A stretch of DNA of 64,000 nucleotides from CAXXXW01 sp963665555 (GTDB taxonomy: Bacteria; Pseudomonadota; Alphaproteobacteria; Thalassobaculales; Thalassobaculaceae). Position 1 is the stretch's first letter. The number at the start of each line of letters is the position of its first letter. The translations under genes and the position numbers were made by a program. Of the stretch, positions 49,547 to 58,810 are shown one piece after another. The notes under the pieces were generated by a model that saw nothing but the letters and a program-made list of their open reading frames with translations, was not told where the DNA came from and searched no databases. Location of the stretch: assembly GCA_963665555.2 (NCBI GenBank), contig OY762308.1, positions 2,356,001 to 2,420,000 on the forward strand, given 5' to 3'.

Positions 49547-50326
49547 GTGACCGACCCCGCCCGACGCCTCGCCGAGGCCCGCCGGACCGGCGCGCTGGTC
49601 GAGCCGGACGCCGCGACGAGCCCCGGCGACGCCGCCTCGGCCTATGCGCTCCAGCGCGCGGTCGCCGCCCTGCTCGGCCAGATGTCGGACGCCTGGAAGG
49701 TCGGCTCGACCTCGCCCGAATCGCGGGCCAAGCTCGGCACGGACGAGCCGGGCGCGGCGCGGGTGCCCGCGCGCCACCGCTTCCGCTCCGGCGAGGCGAT
49801 GCCGGTGTTCGCGGCGCACGACCTCTATGTCGAGGCGGAGTTCGCGCCGCGCCTCGGCCGCGCCCTGCCCCCGCGCGCGGCGGCCTACGCGCGCGCCGAG
49901 GTGGAGGCGGCGATCGACGCGGTCGCGCCGGCGCTGGAGATCGTCGGCTGCCGCTTCGCCGGCGGCATCGCGGCGGCGGGGCGGTTCCGGGTGACGGCGG
50001 ACGGCGGGGCCAATGTGGCGCTGGTCACGGGCGCGCCGGTCGCGGACTGGCGCGCCTTCGACCTGCCGGCGCACGGCGTCCGGCTGGTCCTGAACGGGGA
50101 GGTCGCCGCCGAGGGCACGGGCGCCCGCGCGCTCGGCGACCCGGTGGAGGTGATGGTCTGGCTCGCCAACCTCGCCCGCCGGCGGGACGGCCTGGCGGCC
50201 GGCGAGATCGTCTCGACCGGCACCTGCACCGGCCTCGTCCGCGTCGGCCCGGGCGACACCCTCGCGGGAGATTTCGGCCCCCTCGGCGCCGTCGAAACCC
50301 GGCTGGTCGCCGACGGTACGGGATAG
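49547..50326 (+). CDS. 2-keto-4-pentenoate hydratase-like protein (FAH superfamily)
   Basis: Protein of 259 residues of the hydratase/decarboxylase branch (MhpD/DmpE-like), acting on 2-oxo-4-pentenoates from aromatic meta-cleavage. AYALQRAVAALLGQM near residue 33, WKVGSTSPESRAKLG, VEAEFAPRLGRALP (metal-site glutamates), NGEVAAEGTG and GEIVSTGTCTG match the family. The GTG start follows GGGAGGA. No ring-cleavage dioxygenase lies nearby, so the natural substrate is uncertain. An extremely long open frame covering this and other genes is a GC artefact. Confidence 0.87.
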   Translation: MTDPARRLAEARRTGALVEPDAATSPGDAASAYALQRAVAALLGQMSDAWKVGSTSPESRAKLGTDEPGAARVPARHRFRSGEAMPVFAAHDLYVEAEFAPRLGRALPPRAAAYARAEVEAAIDAVAPALEIVGCRFAGGIAAAGRFRVTADGGANVALVTGAPVADWRAFDLPAHGVRLVLNGEVAAEGTGARALGDPVEVMVWLANLARRRDGLAAGEIVSTGTCTGLVRVGPGDTLAGDFGPLGAVETRLVADGTG

Positions 50327-50386
50327 CCGCCAACGCCCGGGCTCCGATATACGATCTTCCCGGAACACCGCCCGGCGGGAGACGCC

Positions 50387-52180
50387 ATGACAATCCAGCG
50401 TTACTCTGTGAACCAGCACCCGGTTCAAACCCTGCTGACATGGATCGAGTCCGACGACATTGCCATTCCCGAAATCCAGCGCCCATTCGTCTGGAACGCG
50501 GCGAAGGTGCGCGACTTCATCGACTCGCTTTATTTCGGCTATCCGGTCGGTTATCTGATCGCGTGGCGCAACCCGTCGGTTCGGCTGAAGGACGGAACCG
50601 AATCGGCGGGCAAACGCATCCTGATCGACGGCCAGCAGCGCGTGACGGCGCTCCTGGCGGCCTTGCTCGCGCGGTCGGTTACCGACAAGAACTACAAGAA
50701 GGCGCGCATCTCGATCGCGTTCCATCCCGGCGAGGAACGGTTCGAGGTGACGAACCCGGCGATCCGCCGCGACCCGGCTTGGCTTGCCGACATCGCTACC
50801 CTCTTCGCGCCGGGCACGAAACTGCTCGGTGTCGTGGATGCGTACTGCGAGAGAAACGAAGAAGCGAGCAGGGACGACATTTTCGAGCGTATCGAGCGGC
50901 TCCGGGGCATCCGGAACAATTCGCTCGGGCTCATCGAGCTCAACCCGGATATGGATGTCGAGACCGTCTCGGAGATATTCGTGCGTATCAACTCTCAGGG
51001 GGTGACGCTGAACGCGGCCGACTTCGCCATGTCGAAAATGGCGGCGAACGAAAAATACGGCGGCCATTTGCTCCGCAAATGCATCGATTATTTCTGCCAT
51101 CTCGCCGTCGCGCCCGAAGCCTATGCCAATCTCGCGAGCGACACGGAATTCGCCAAGACAGAATACTTCAAAGCCATGGAGTGGCTAAAACACGAAAAAG
51201 AAGACCTGTACGATCCGACCTACACGGACATGTTGCGCGTGGCTTTCACGTCGGAGTTCGGGCGCGGCCGCCTCGACGACCTGGTGGCGTTGCTCTCCGG
51301 CCGCAACTTCGAGACCCGCGAGTTCGAGGACGGCATCGCCGAGGATTCGTTCCGCAGGCTCGAAGCGGCGATTCTGCGCTTCATGAACGAGACGGACTTC
51401 AAACGCTTCGTCATGATCCTGCGCTCGGCGGGTTTCGTGAACGCATCCATGATCCGATCGCAGAACACCGTCAATTTCGCCTACATCCTCTACCTGACAT
51501 TGCGCGCGCGGGGCGCCAATTCGGCGCTTGTCGAGACGCTGGTGCGCCGCTGGTTCGTCATGTCCGTCCTGACCGGCCGGTACACGGGTTCGCCCGAAAC
51601 CGTGTTCGGCGTGGACATCCGCAACATCGCCGGACAGGACGCCCAAGACTATCTGGACGCCCTGGAGAGGGCGGAGCTTTCGGAGGCGTTCTGGGACACC
51701 GGCCTTCCCCAGCAGCTGGACACCTCCGCGGCCAGCAGCCCCTACTTCAATGTCTTTCTGGCGAGCCAGGTCAAGGCGAACGACAAGGGACTCCTTTCGC
51801 GCGACCACGAGGTTCGGACCCTCCTCGAAGGCGCTTCGCATGTCCACCATATCTTCCCGCGGATCTACCTGAGGAAGAACGGGCTGGCGCGCGGGCGTTA
51901 CAACCAGATCGCGAACTATGTCGTGATGCAGGGCGAGATCAACATCGCCGTCGGCGACCGCCCGCCCTCCACGTATTTCCCGGCGCTTCGGCGCCAGTGC
52001 GAGGACGGAGAGGCGCGGTACGGCGGCATCGTCGACGCCGAGGACCTGCGCGCCAACCTCGCGGCCCACTGCATTCCCGACGGCGTGGAGGACGCCGGAG
52101 TCCAGGACTACGACGGGTTCCTGCGGAAACGCAGGCGTCTGATGGCGGGGAAGATTCGCGACTACTACAGGTCCCTGTAG
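50387..52180 (+). CDS. DUF262/HNH (GmrSD-like) protein
   Basis: Single polypeptide of 597 residues combining a DUF262 (GmrS/ParB-like NTPase) N-terminal domain and a C-terminal HNH-type nuclease-like domain. PEIQRPFVW at residues 28-36 and LIDGQQRVTALL near 79-90 are DUF262 hallmarks, with DGQQR probably binding nucleotide. HVHHIFPR near residue 484, followed by YNQIANYVVMQGEIN, is the HNH (DUF1524-like) motif. GmrSD is a type IV modification-dependent restriction system against glucosylated phage DNA; this homologue may be a defence nuclease. It stands alone and is less GC-rich than its neighbours. Confidence 0.87.
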   Translation: MTIQRYSVNQHPVQTLLTWIESDDIAIPEIQRPFVWNAAKVRDFIDSLYFGYPVGYLIAWRNPSVRLKDGTESAGKRILIDGQQRVTALLAALLARSVTDKNYKKARISIAFHPGEERFEVTNPAIRRDPAWLADIATLFAPGTKLLGVVDAYCERNEEASRDDIFERIERLRGIRNNSLGLIELNPDMDVETVSEIFVRINSQGVTLNAADFAMSKMAANEKYGGHLLRKCIDYFCHLAVAPEAYANLASDTEFAKTEYFKAMEWLKHEKEDLYDPTYTDMLRVAFTSEFGRGRLDDLVALLSGRNFETREFEDGIAEDSFRRLEAAILRFMNETDFKRFVMILRSAGFVNASMIRSQNTVNFAYILYLTLRARGANSALVETLVRRWFVMSVLTGRYTGSPETVFGVDIRNIAGQDAQDYLDALERAELSEAFWDTGLPQQLDTSAASSPYFNVFLASQVKANDKGLLSRDHEVRTLLEGASHVHHIFPRIYLRKNGLARGRYNQIANYVVMQGEINIAVGDRPPSTYFPALRRQCEDGEARYGGIVDAEDLRANLAAHCIPDGVEDAGVQDYDGFLRKRRRLMAGKIRDYYRSL

Positions 52181-52218
52181 AGCAACGCTCGCCCGCGGCG
52201 CGGCCGGGCGGGGCGCGG

Positions 52219-54966
52219 TCAGGCGGCGGAGAGGAAGGCGCGGGTTTGGGCGATGGCTTCGGCGAGGCCGACGCGGGCGACCGGGGCGGCTTCGGGGAAG
52301 GCGCCGAGGAGGCGCGTGGGCGTTCCCGGGTCGAGCATCGCGAACACGCCCCGGTCGTCGGCGCGCCGCACCAGCCGGCCGAAGGCCTGCTTCAGCTTGA
52401 GGCGGGTCAGCATGTCGGTGTAGGCCGCGCCGCCGAACGCCTCGCGGCGGGCGCGGTGCAGGATGTCCGGGCGCGGCCACGGCGTGCGGTCGAACACGAT
52501 CAGCCGCAGCGACCGGCCGGGCACGTCCACCCCGTCGCGCGCCGCGTCGGTGCCGAACAGGCAGGAATCCTCCTCGGCCCGGAAAATGTCGACCAGCGCC
52601 GCGAGGTCGATCCCGTCCACGTGCTGGGCGTAGAGCGCCAGCCCGGCGTCGTCGAGCGGGCCGACGACCCGGCGATGCGTCTCGCGCAGCCGCCGGATCG
52701 CCGTGAACAGGCCGAGCGCGCCGCCGCCCGCCGCCAGGAAAAGCTCCCGGTAGGCGGCGGCCACGCGGTCCGGGTCGCCCCGGTTCACGTCGCGGACGAC
52801 GAACACCCGCGTCTGCCCGGCGTAGTCGAAGGGCGAGGGCACGGCGGCGCGCAGCGCCGGGCGCGGCAGGCGGGCGGCGCCGGCGCGCGCCTCGGCCGCC
52901 CGCCAGTCCGCCTCGCCGTCGCCCGAAACGTCGCGCAGCGTGGCGGAGGTGACGACGACCCCGTGCGCCGGCCGGACCACCGCCTCGTGCAGCGGCGCCG
53001 TCGGGTCGATCCAGTGGCGGCGCATCCCGACATCGGCGTCCCGGCCCTCGATCCGCTCGATCTCGAACCAGTCGACGAATTCGGGCGGCGTCTCCCCGGC
53101 CAGCGAGCGGAGCATGGCGCGCCACGCCCCCACCATCGGCGCGCCGCGCCGGTCGAGCGAGCGGACCGCCGCCTCGATCCTGAGCCGGGTCGGGGATTCG
53201 AGGGTCCGCGCGCCGTCGTCCAGCATCGCCGCGAGCGCGTCGCGCAGCGCCTCCATCGGCCGGAGCAGTTCGCCCAGCGCGGCGTCGAGCGCGGCGGCGG
53301 CCCCGAGCAGGCCGTCCACCGGCGGCTTGGCGTCGGCCTCCAGGGAATAGGGGCCGTCGGCGGCGGGGTCGCGGGCCAGGACCTGGCGGCGGACGGGTTC
53401 GAGGAAGGCCTCGGCCGGGCCGCGCGGCCGCCCCTCGGCGAGCCGGACCGTCCAGCCCTCCTCGGGCAGCGCGCGGGCCGCCGCGAGGACCCGGCCGAGC
53501 GCCTCCTCCGCCTCGGCCTCGCCGGCGACCAGGTCCTCGATGCGGCGGCGCAGGCCGCGCGCGCGGGCCGGCCGGCGCGCCCCCGATCCGTCGAGCCAGC
53601 GCCGCAGCTCCGCCGTCTCCACCCCGCTCAGCCGCGCCGAGAAGGCGCCGTCGGCGGCGTCGAAGACATGGTGGCCCTCGTCGAACACATAGCGGGTGGG
53701 CGGGGCGCCGCCGCCACCGCCGGGGCCGGCCAGCGCCGCCTGGACCATGGTGAGCGCGTGGTTGGCGATCACCAGGTCGGCGCGCCGGGCCGAGCGGACC
53801 GACTTCTCGACGAAGCATTTGCGGTAATGCGGGCAGGCGGAATGGACGCATTCGCCGCGCCGGTCGGCGAGGCCCAGCGTGCGGCCGCGCCCCAGCAGGC
53901 CGGGCAGCCAGGCCGGGAAGTCGCCGCCGGCGAGGTCGCCGTCGCGCGTCGCCGCCGCCCAGCGCGCCACCAGGCCCAGCGCCGCCCCGCCGCCGGGCGC
54001 CGCCGGAAGCGCGCGGGCCGCGTCCTCCAGGTTCAGCAGGCAGAGGTAGTTCTCGCGCCCCTTGCGGACGACGGCCTTGCGCGCCTTCGCCGCCGGATCG
54101 GGGTAGAGCCGGTCGAGTTCGCCGTCGATCTGGCGCTGCAGGTTGCGGGTGTAGGTGGAGATCCACACCGCCGCGCCGTTCTTCTCGGCCCACAGGCTGG
54201 CGGGGGCGACATAGCCGAGCGTCTTGCCGACGCCGGTGCCGGCCTCGGCCAGCACGACCATCGGCTCGTCCGGGTTCTCGCGCGGCCGGAAGGCGGCGGC
54301 GACGGCCGAGGCGTAGTCGGCCTGGCTCGGCCGTGCCTCGGCCCCGGCGCCGAGCAGCCGGGCGAGGCGGGCGCGCGCCTCCCCGCTTTCGACCGGCGCG
54401 GAGCCGGGCGGCGGCTCCGGCGGGTGCTCCGCCCATTCCGCGAGGCGCCGCCAGGCCGCCAGGCCGCCGGAGCGGACCGGGCCGGGCGCCGCCGGCTCCG
54501 CGATCCCCAGCGCGGCCAGCGCCGCCTCCGCCCAGGGCCAGCCGCAATCGCGCATCGCCAGCAGGACCGGCGCGGCGTCCCGGTCGTCCGACCGGGCGGC
54601 GAGGTCGTCGAGCAGGGCGGCGGCGGCGCGGGGCAGGACCAGCGCCTCGCCGACCCGCCCCTCCGGCGGGTCGAGGTCGAGGAATTCGGCGAGGCCGCGC
54701 GGCGTCGGCGGCACGAAGCGCGCCGGGTGGACGAAGGCGAACAGCTCCAGCACGTCGCGCGCCGGAAACGGCTCGCAGCCGAGGCGCCGCGCGGCGGACC
54801 GGGCGTGGCAGACCAGCGGCGGCTCCGCGCGCGCCCGCGCCGCCGCCTCCCGGCGGCCGATCTCCTCGATTTCGCCATCGCGGGAAATCCACACGCAGCG
54901 CCGGGGCGCCGGCCAGAGCACGGGCGGCGGCCGGACCGGGCGGAGCGCGTTCGGGGCGGCGTCCAT
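52219..54966 (-). CDS. ATP-dependent DNA helicase, DinG/XPD-like
   Basis: Superfamily 2 helicase of 915 residues with an N-terminal extension of about 220 residues. Walker A is AEAGTGVGKT near residue 240, Walker B FDEGHHVFDAADG, and the iron-sulfur cluster cysteines are in YLCLLN and RGECVHSACPHYRKCFVEK. The C-terminal motif IVFDRTPWPRPDILHRARR and LKQAFGRLVRR complete the helicase core. By family it unwinds 5'-3' in repair or R-loop resolution. Full length; downstream of the ABC operon on the same strand with a 55-base gap. Confidence 0.9.
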   Translation of the reverse strand: MDAAPNALRPVRPPPVLWPAPRRCVWISRDGEIEEIGRREAAARARAEPPLVCHARSAARRLGCEPFPARDVLELFAFVHPARFVPPTPRGLAEFLDLDPPEGRVGEALVLPRAAAALLDDLAARSDDRDAAPVLLAMRDCGWPWAEAALAALGIAEPAAPGPVRSGGLAAWRRLAEWAEHPPEPPPGSAPVESGEARARLARLLGAGAEARPSQADYASAVAAAFRPRENPDEPMVVLAEAGTGVGKTLGYVAPASLWAEKNGAAVWISTYTRNLQRQIDGELDRLYPDPAAKARKAVVRKGRENYLCLLNLEDAARALPAAPGGGAALGLVARWAAATRDGDLAGGDFPAWLPGLLGRGRTLGLADRRGECVHSACPHYRKCFVEKSVRSARRADLVIANHALTMVQAALAGPGGGGGAPPTRYVFDEGHHVFDAADGAFSARLSGVETAELRRWLDGSGARRPARARGLRRRIEDLVAGEAEAEEALGRVLAAARALPEEGWTVRLAEGRPRGPAEAFLEPVRRQVLARDPAADGPYSLEADAKPPVDGLLGAAAALDAALGELLRPMEALRDALAAMLDDGARTLESPTRLRIEAAVRSLDRRGAPMVGAWRAMLRSLAGETPPEFVDWFEIERIEGRDADVGMRRHWIDPTAPLHEAVVRPAHGVVVTSATLRDVSGDGEADWRAAEARAGAARLPRPALRAAVPSPFDYAGQTRVFVVRDVNRGDPDRVAAAYRELFLAAGGGALGLFTAIRRLRETHRRVVGPLDDAGLALYAQHVDGIDLAALVDIFRAEEDSCLFGTDAARDGVDVPGRSLRLIVFDRTPWPRPDILHRARREAFGGAAYTDMLTRLKLKQAFGRLVRRADDRGVFAMLDPGTPTRLLGAFPEAAPVARVGLAEAIAQTRAFLSAA

Positions 54967-55021
54967 CGCGTCCCTTGTACCGGCTCCGGCGCCGCGCCGC
55001 CAGACCGCCGGCGGCCCCGCC

Positions 55022-56662
55022 CTACCGCTCGCGCTCGGCGACCAGGCCGGTCAGCCAGTCGGGGTCCATCTCCGGCACCGACGACAGCAGCAGGCGCGTG
55101 TAGTCCGGGTGCGGCGGCGAGAGGATTTCGCTCTTCGGCCCCTGCTCGACCACCCGGCCCTGGTGCATCACCACGATCTCGTCGGAGATCGCCTTCACCA
55201 CCGCGATGTCGTGCGTGATGAAGAGGTAGGTGACGCCGAGTTCGCGCTGCAGGCGCAGCAGGAGTTGCAGGATGCCCTCCTGCACGATCTGGTCCAGCGC
55301 CGAGGTCACCTCGTCGCAGATCACGACCTCCGGCCCGGCCGCCAGCGCGCGGGCGATGCAGACGCGCTGCTTCTGCCCGCCCGACAACTCGTCGGGCAGC
55401 CGGTGCTGGAAGTCGGCGTCGAGTTCGATCATCTCCAGCAGTTCGACGAGCCGCGCCTCGCGCGCGGCCCCGGACATGCCGTGGTAGAACTCCAGCGGCC
55501 GGCCGATAATCTCCCCCACGGTCTGGCGCGGGTTCATCGCGGTGTCGGCCATCTGGTAGATCATCTGGACGCGGCGCAGCTGGTCCTTGGTCCGGTCCTT
55601 GAGCGCCGGCGGCAGGGGCTTTCCGTCGAACTCGACCGCGCCCGATTCCGCCGGCAGCAGGCCGGTGACGACGCGCGCGGCGGTCGATTTGCCGGAGCCG
55701 GATTCGCCCACCACCGCCACCGTGCGCCCGCGCGGCACCGCGATCGTCACGTCGTGCAGCACGCGGACCGCGTTGCCGTAGCTCGCGTTCACGCCGCGCA
55801 GCGCCAGCGCGACATCGCCGCCCGTGTCCTCCGGCTTCTCCAGCGCGCGCACCGACCAGAGGGACCTGGTGTAGGGGTGCCTGGGGTCGCGCAGCATCTC
55901 GCGCGTGCCGGCCTCCTCCACCTCCTCGCCGTAGCGCAGCACCTTGATGAAGTCGGCCATCTGCGCGACCACGGCGAGGTCGTGGGTGATGTAGATGGCG
56001 GCGGCGTGGAAACGCTCGACGATGCCGCGCATCGCCACCAGCACCTCCACCTGCGTCGTCACGTCGAGCGCGGTGGTCGGCTCGTCGAACACGATCAGGT
56101 CCGGGCGGGGCGACATCGCCATCGCCGTCATCGCCCGCTGCAGCTGTCCGCCGGAGACCTGGTGCGGGTAGCGCGCGCCGATGCGGTCCGGCTCCGGCAG
56201 GCGCAGCGCGGCGTAGAGGTCCACCGCGTCGTCCCGGGCGGCGGCCTCGTCGCGCACGCCGTGGCCCACCGTCGCCTCGATCGTCTGGTCGATCAGCCGG
56301 TGCGCGGGGTTGAAGGAGGCGGCGGCCGACTGCGCCACATAGGCCATGCGCGAACCCCAGAGCGCGCGCCGCTCCGCCTCCGAGGCGGCGACCAGGTCGA
56401 TGCCGTCGAAGCGGATGCTCCCGGAGACGATTTTGCAGCCGGGCCGCGCGAAGCACATCGCGGCGAGGCCGAGCGTGGACTTGCCGGCCCCGGACTCGCC
56501 GATCAGGCCCATCACCTCGCCGCGCCGCAGCGTCAGGTCCACGCCCTTGACGATCTCGTGCCAGCGCTCGTCGCTGAAGCCGTTTATGCGCACGTCCCGC
56601 ATCTCCAGCAGGACATCGCCCCGGGCGCCGCGCGCCGCCCCCTCCGCCGCGTCAGTGCTCAT
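55022..56662 (-). CDS. fused dual ABC transporter ATPase (DppD-DppF-like)
   Basis: Protein of 546 residues with two complete ABC ATPase domains. First: Walker A GESGAGKST, signature VSGGQLQR, Walker B LIVFDEP. Second: GESGSGKST, LSGGQKQR, VVICDEV. Each ends with the peptide/nickel-type extension (HPYTRSLW, HPDYTRLLL). It powers the importer formed by the two permeases encoded upstream, and overlaps the second permease gene by 11 bases. The fusion of the two ATPases is common in alphaproteobacteria. Confidence 0.92.
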   Translation of the reverse strand: MSTDAAEGAARGARGDVLLEMRDVRINGFSDERWHEIVKGVDLTLRRGEVMGLIGESGAGKSTLGLAAMCFARPGCKIVSGSIRFDGIDLVAASEAERRALWGSRMAYVAQSAAASFNPAHRLIDQTIEATVGHGVRDEAAARDDAVDLYAALRLPEPDRIGARYPHQVSGGQLQRAMTAMAMSPRPDLIVFDEPTTALDVTTQVEVLVAMRGIVERFHAAAIYITHDLAVVAQMADFIKVLRYGEEVEEAGTREMLRDPRHPYTRSLWSVRALEKPEDTGGDVALALRGVNASYGNAVRVLHDVTIAVPRGRTVAVVGESGSGKSTAARVVTGLLPAESGAVEFDGKPLPPALKDRTKDQLRRVQMIYQMADTAMNPRQTVGEIIGRPLEFYHGMSGAAREARLVELLEMIELDADFQHRLPDELSGGQKQRVCIARALAAGPEVVICDEVTSALDQIVQEGILQLLLRLQRELGVTYLFITHDIAVVKAISDEIVVMHQGRVVEQGPKSEILSPPHPDYTRLLLSSVPEMDPDWLTGLVAERER

Positions 56663-57620
56663 CGCGCAACCCGCTCGTCTTGTGCAGGAACCAGTCGACC
56701 ACGAAGTTGACCGCCACCGTCAGCAGCGCGATCGCGCCGGCCGGCAGCAGCGGCGTCAGGGCCGCCGTCATGTCGTACTGGGCGAACTGGATCAGCGAGG
56801 CGTTGTCCCGCACCATCGACCCCCAGTCGGCCGTCGGCGGCTGGATGCCGAGGCCGAGGAAGGACAGCGCCGCGATGGTCAGGAACACGAAGGAGAAGCG
56901 CAGCCCGAACTCCGCCACCAGCGGCGGCATGATGTTCGGCAGGATCTCCTTGCGCATCACCCAGGCCGGCCCCTCGCCGCGCAGGCGCGCCGCCTCCACA
57001 TAGTCCATCACGGCGACGTTGATCGCGACGGCGCGCGTCAGGCGGAACACGCGGGTCGAGTCGAGCACCGCGATGATCAGGATCAGCGAGGTCACCGTCG
57101 AGCCGAAGATCGACAGCAGCATCAGCGCGAAGATCAGGCTCGGGATCGCCATCAGCACATCGACGAAACGGCTCAGCGCCTGGTCGAGCCAGCCCCGGTC
57201 GATCGCCGCCGCCAGGCCCAGCCCGCCGCCGATCAGGAAGGACAGCGCCGTCGTCGCCAGCGCGATGCCGATCGTGTTGCGCGCGCCGTAGATCAGGCGG
57301 GAGAGCACGTCGCGGCCGATCTGGTCGGTCCCGAAGACATGGTCGCCGCCGCCGGCCAGCGCCCACGGCGCGAAGGGCGTGCGGAACACCTCCGCCTCGC
57401 CGTAGGGCGCGAGCAGCGGCGCGAACACGGCGCAGAACAGGTAGAGCGCGATCACGACCATGCCGAACCAGGCCGAGCGCGGCGCCTTGGCGAGCGCGAT
57501 CCGGGCGCGCCGCCAGCGGGTCCGCCGCGTGCGCACCATGGCGACCTCGCCGGCCGCCGAATAGGTCCCGGCCCCGGCGCCCTCCGGCGCGGCCTCGCGC
57601 GGTGTCGGATCCGCGCTCAT
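56652..57620 (-). CDS. peptide-type ABC transporter permease (DppC-like)
   Basis: Inner-membrane permease of 322 residues. It has a long cytoplasmic N-terminus, one helix (GMVVIALYLFCAVFAPLLAPYG), the GTDQIGRDVLSRLIYGAR segment that marks DppC-type subunits, and the EAA-loop YVEAARLRGEGPAWVMRKEILPN. About six helices in total. Its start overlaps the stop of the DppB-like gene (ATGA) and its stop overlaps the ATPase gene, so the three are one operon. Confidence 0.91.
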   Translation of the reverse strand: MSADPTPREAAPEGAGAGTYSAAGEVAMVRTRRTRWRRARIALAKAPRSAWFGMVVIALYLFCAVFAPLLAPYGEAEVFRTPFAPWALAGGGDHVFGTDQIGRDVLSRLIYGARNTIGIALATTALSFLIGGGLGLAAAIDRGWLDQALSRFVDVLMAIPSLIFALMLLSIFGSTVTSLILIIAVLDSTRVFRLTRAVAINVAVMDYVEAARLRGEGPAWVMRKEILPNIMPPLVAEFGLRFSFVFLTIAALSFLGLGIQPPTADWGSMVRDNASLIQFAQYDMTAALTPLLPAGAIALLTVAVNFVVDWFLHKTSGLRDEH

Positions 57621-58597
57621 CGCGGGTGCAGCAGACGGGGGTTGGTGACGATGCCGATAATGTCCGCCACCAGGTTGAGCAGGATATAGGTCACGGCGAA
57701 GATCAGCGCGCAGGCCTGCACCACCGGGATGTCGCGCGAGGTCACCGCGTCCACCATCAGCTGGCCGATGCCCGGATAGACGAACACCACCTCGACCACC
57801 ACGACGCCGACCACGAGGTAGGCGAGGTTGAAGGCGATGACGGTGGCGATCGGCGCCCAGGCGTTCGGCAGGGCGTGGCGCAGGATGACGCCCGCCGGCG
57901 ACACGCCCTTCAGGCGCGCCATCTCGATATAGGGGCTGGCCAGCAGGTTGATGATGGCGGCGCGGGTCATCCGCATCATGTGCGCGACGATCACCAGCGT
58001 CAGCGTCAGCGCGGGCAGCGCGGTCTTGTACAGCCGCTCGCCCAGCGTCATGTCCGTCGTCACGTTGGCCAGCGAGGGGAACACGCTCCAGATCGAGGCC
58101 AGCACGACGATCAGGATGTAGGCGACGAAGAATTCCGGGAAGGAGATGGTGGTGAGCGTCGTCGCGTTGATCGCGCGGTCGTAGAGCGAGTTGCGGGCCA
58201 GCGCCGCGGTCACGCCCAGGAACAGCGACAGCGGCACCGCGACCGCCGCCGTCGTCCCGGCCAGGAACAGCGTGTTCCACAGCCGGGGCGCGACCAGTTC
58301 GGCGACGGCGCGCGAGCGGTCCTGCCCCGAAGCGGCGCGGCCGGAGAAGGAGGTGCCGAGGTCGCCCGTCATCACCGAGCCGACCCAGTCGAGGTAGCGC
58401 CGCCAGGCCGGCTGGTCGAGGCCGAGTTCGCGGCGGAACGCCGCCACCGTCTCCTCGGTCGCCGCCTGGCCCAGCACCGCCTCGCCGAAATCGCCGGGCA
58501 GCAGGGCGATCGACGCGAAGATCACGATCGAGACGAGGAAGAGCGTGAACACGCCCAGCGCCAGCCGTTGCAGCACGGTGAGGAGTACCGGATGCAC
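57617..58597 (-). CDS. peptide-type ABC transporter permease (DppB-like)
   Basis: Inner-membrane permease of 326 residues (GTG start at 58597). The N-terminal helix LGVFTLFLVSIVIFASIALLPGD, LGLDQPAWRRYLDWV, GDLGTSFSG and the EAA loop YIEMARLKGVSPAGVILRHALPN are typical of DppB/OppB. The operon reads DppB, DppC, dual ATPase. The receptor gene is divergent across a 213-base gap. The long open frame extending upstream is antisense to the receptor and esterase genes. Confidence 0.9.
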   Translation of the reverse strand: MHPVLLTVLQRLALGVFTLFLVSIVIFASIALLPGDFGEAVLGQAATEETVAAFRRELGLDQPAWRRYLDWVGSVMTGDLGTSFSGRAASGQDRSRAVAELVAPRLWNTLFLAGTTAAVAVPLSLFLGVTAALARNSLYDRAINATTLTTISFPEFFVAYILIVVLASIWSVFPSLANVTTDMTLGERLYKTALPALTLTLVIVAHMMRMTRAAIINLLASPYIEMARLKGVSPAGVILRHALPNAWAPIATVIAFNLAYLVVGVVVVEVVFVYPGIGQLMVDAVTSRDIPVVQACALIFAVTYILLNLVADIIGIVTNPRLLHPR

Positions 58598-58691
58598 CCG
58601 CGTTCCCCCGCTCGGTTCGCGCCGCCGGCGCGGCGGCGCTGGGCGCGAAAATAGCGGCCCGGCCCGGCCCTGTAAACCGGCTGTCCCGAAA

Positions 58692-58717
58692 GCGACGCGA
58701 CGGTCGCGTTGCGTCGC
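58692..58717. promoter_or_regulatory. nested palindrome in the divergent ABC transporter promoter region
   Basis: GCGACGC (58692-58698) and GCGTCGC (58711-58717) are inverted repeats with a smaller palindrome GCGAC-G-GTCGC inside. It lies in the 213-base region (58598-58810) between the divergent permease and receptor genes, the expected place for a regulator controlling both. No regulator gene is adjacent. I see no convincing -35/-10 pair there. Confidence 0.4.
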
Positions 58718-58810
58718 GCGGCGAACCGTGATTTGCTCCCGGCCGGGCGGCGTCCCCCGGGGCGCCGGAAAACCGCGCGAAAACGACGGGAAAAAACAGG
58801 GAGACGGACA

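Noticed and set aside
49547..50326. A meta-cleavage aromatic pathway built from the hydratase, dienelactone hydrolase, LLM and HpaI-type genes
   Set aside because: The genes are scattered on both strands and no ring-cleavage dioxygenase is in the window, so a single pathway is not supported.
48340..55218. A 2292-codon open frame on the plus strand
   Set aside because: It is an absence-of-stops artefact of very high G+C. It runs antisense to the PodJ-like, helicase and ATPase genes, its product is low-complexity Arg/Pro/Ala, and real genes with clear motifs cover the region.
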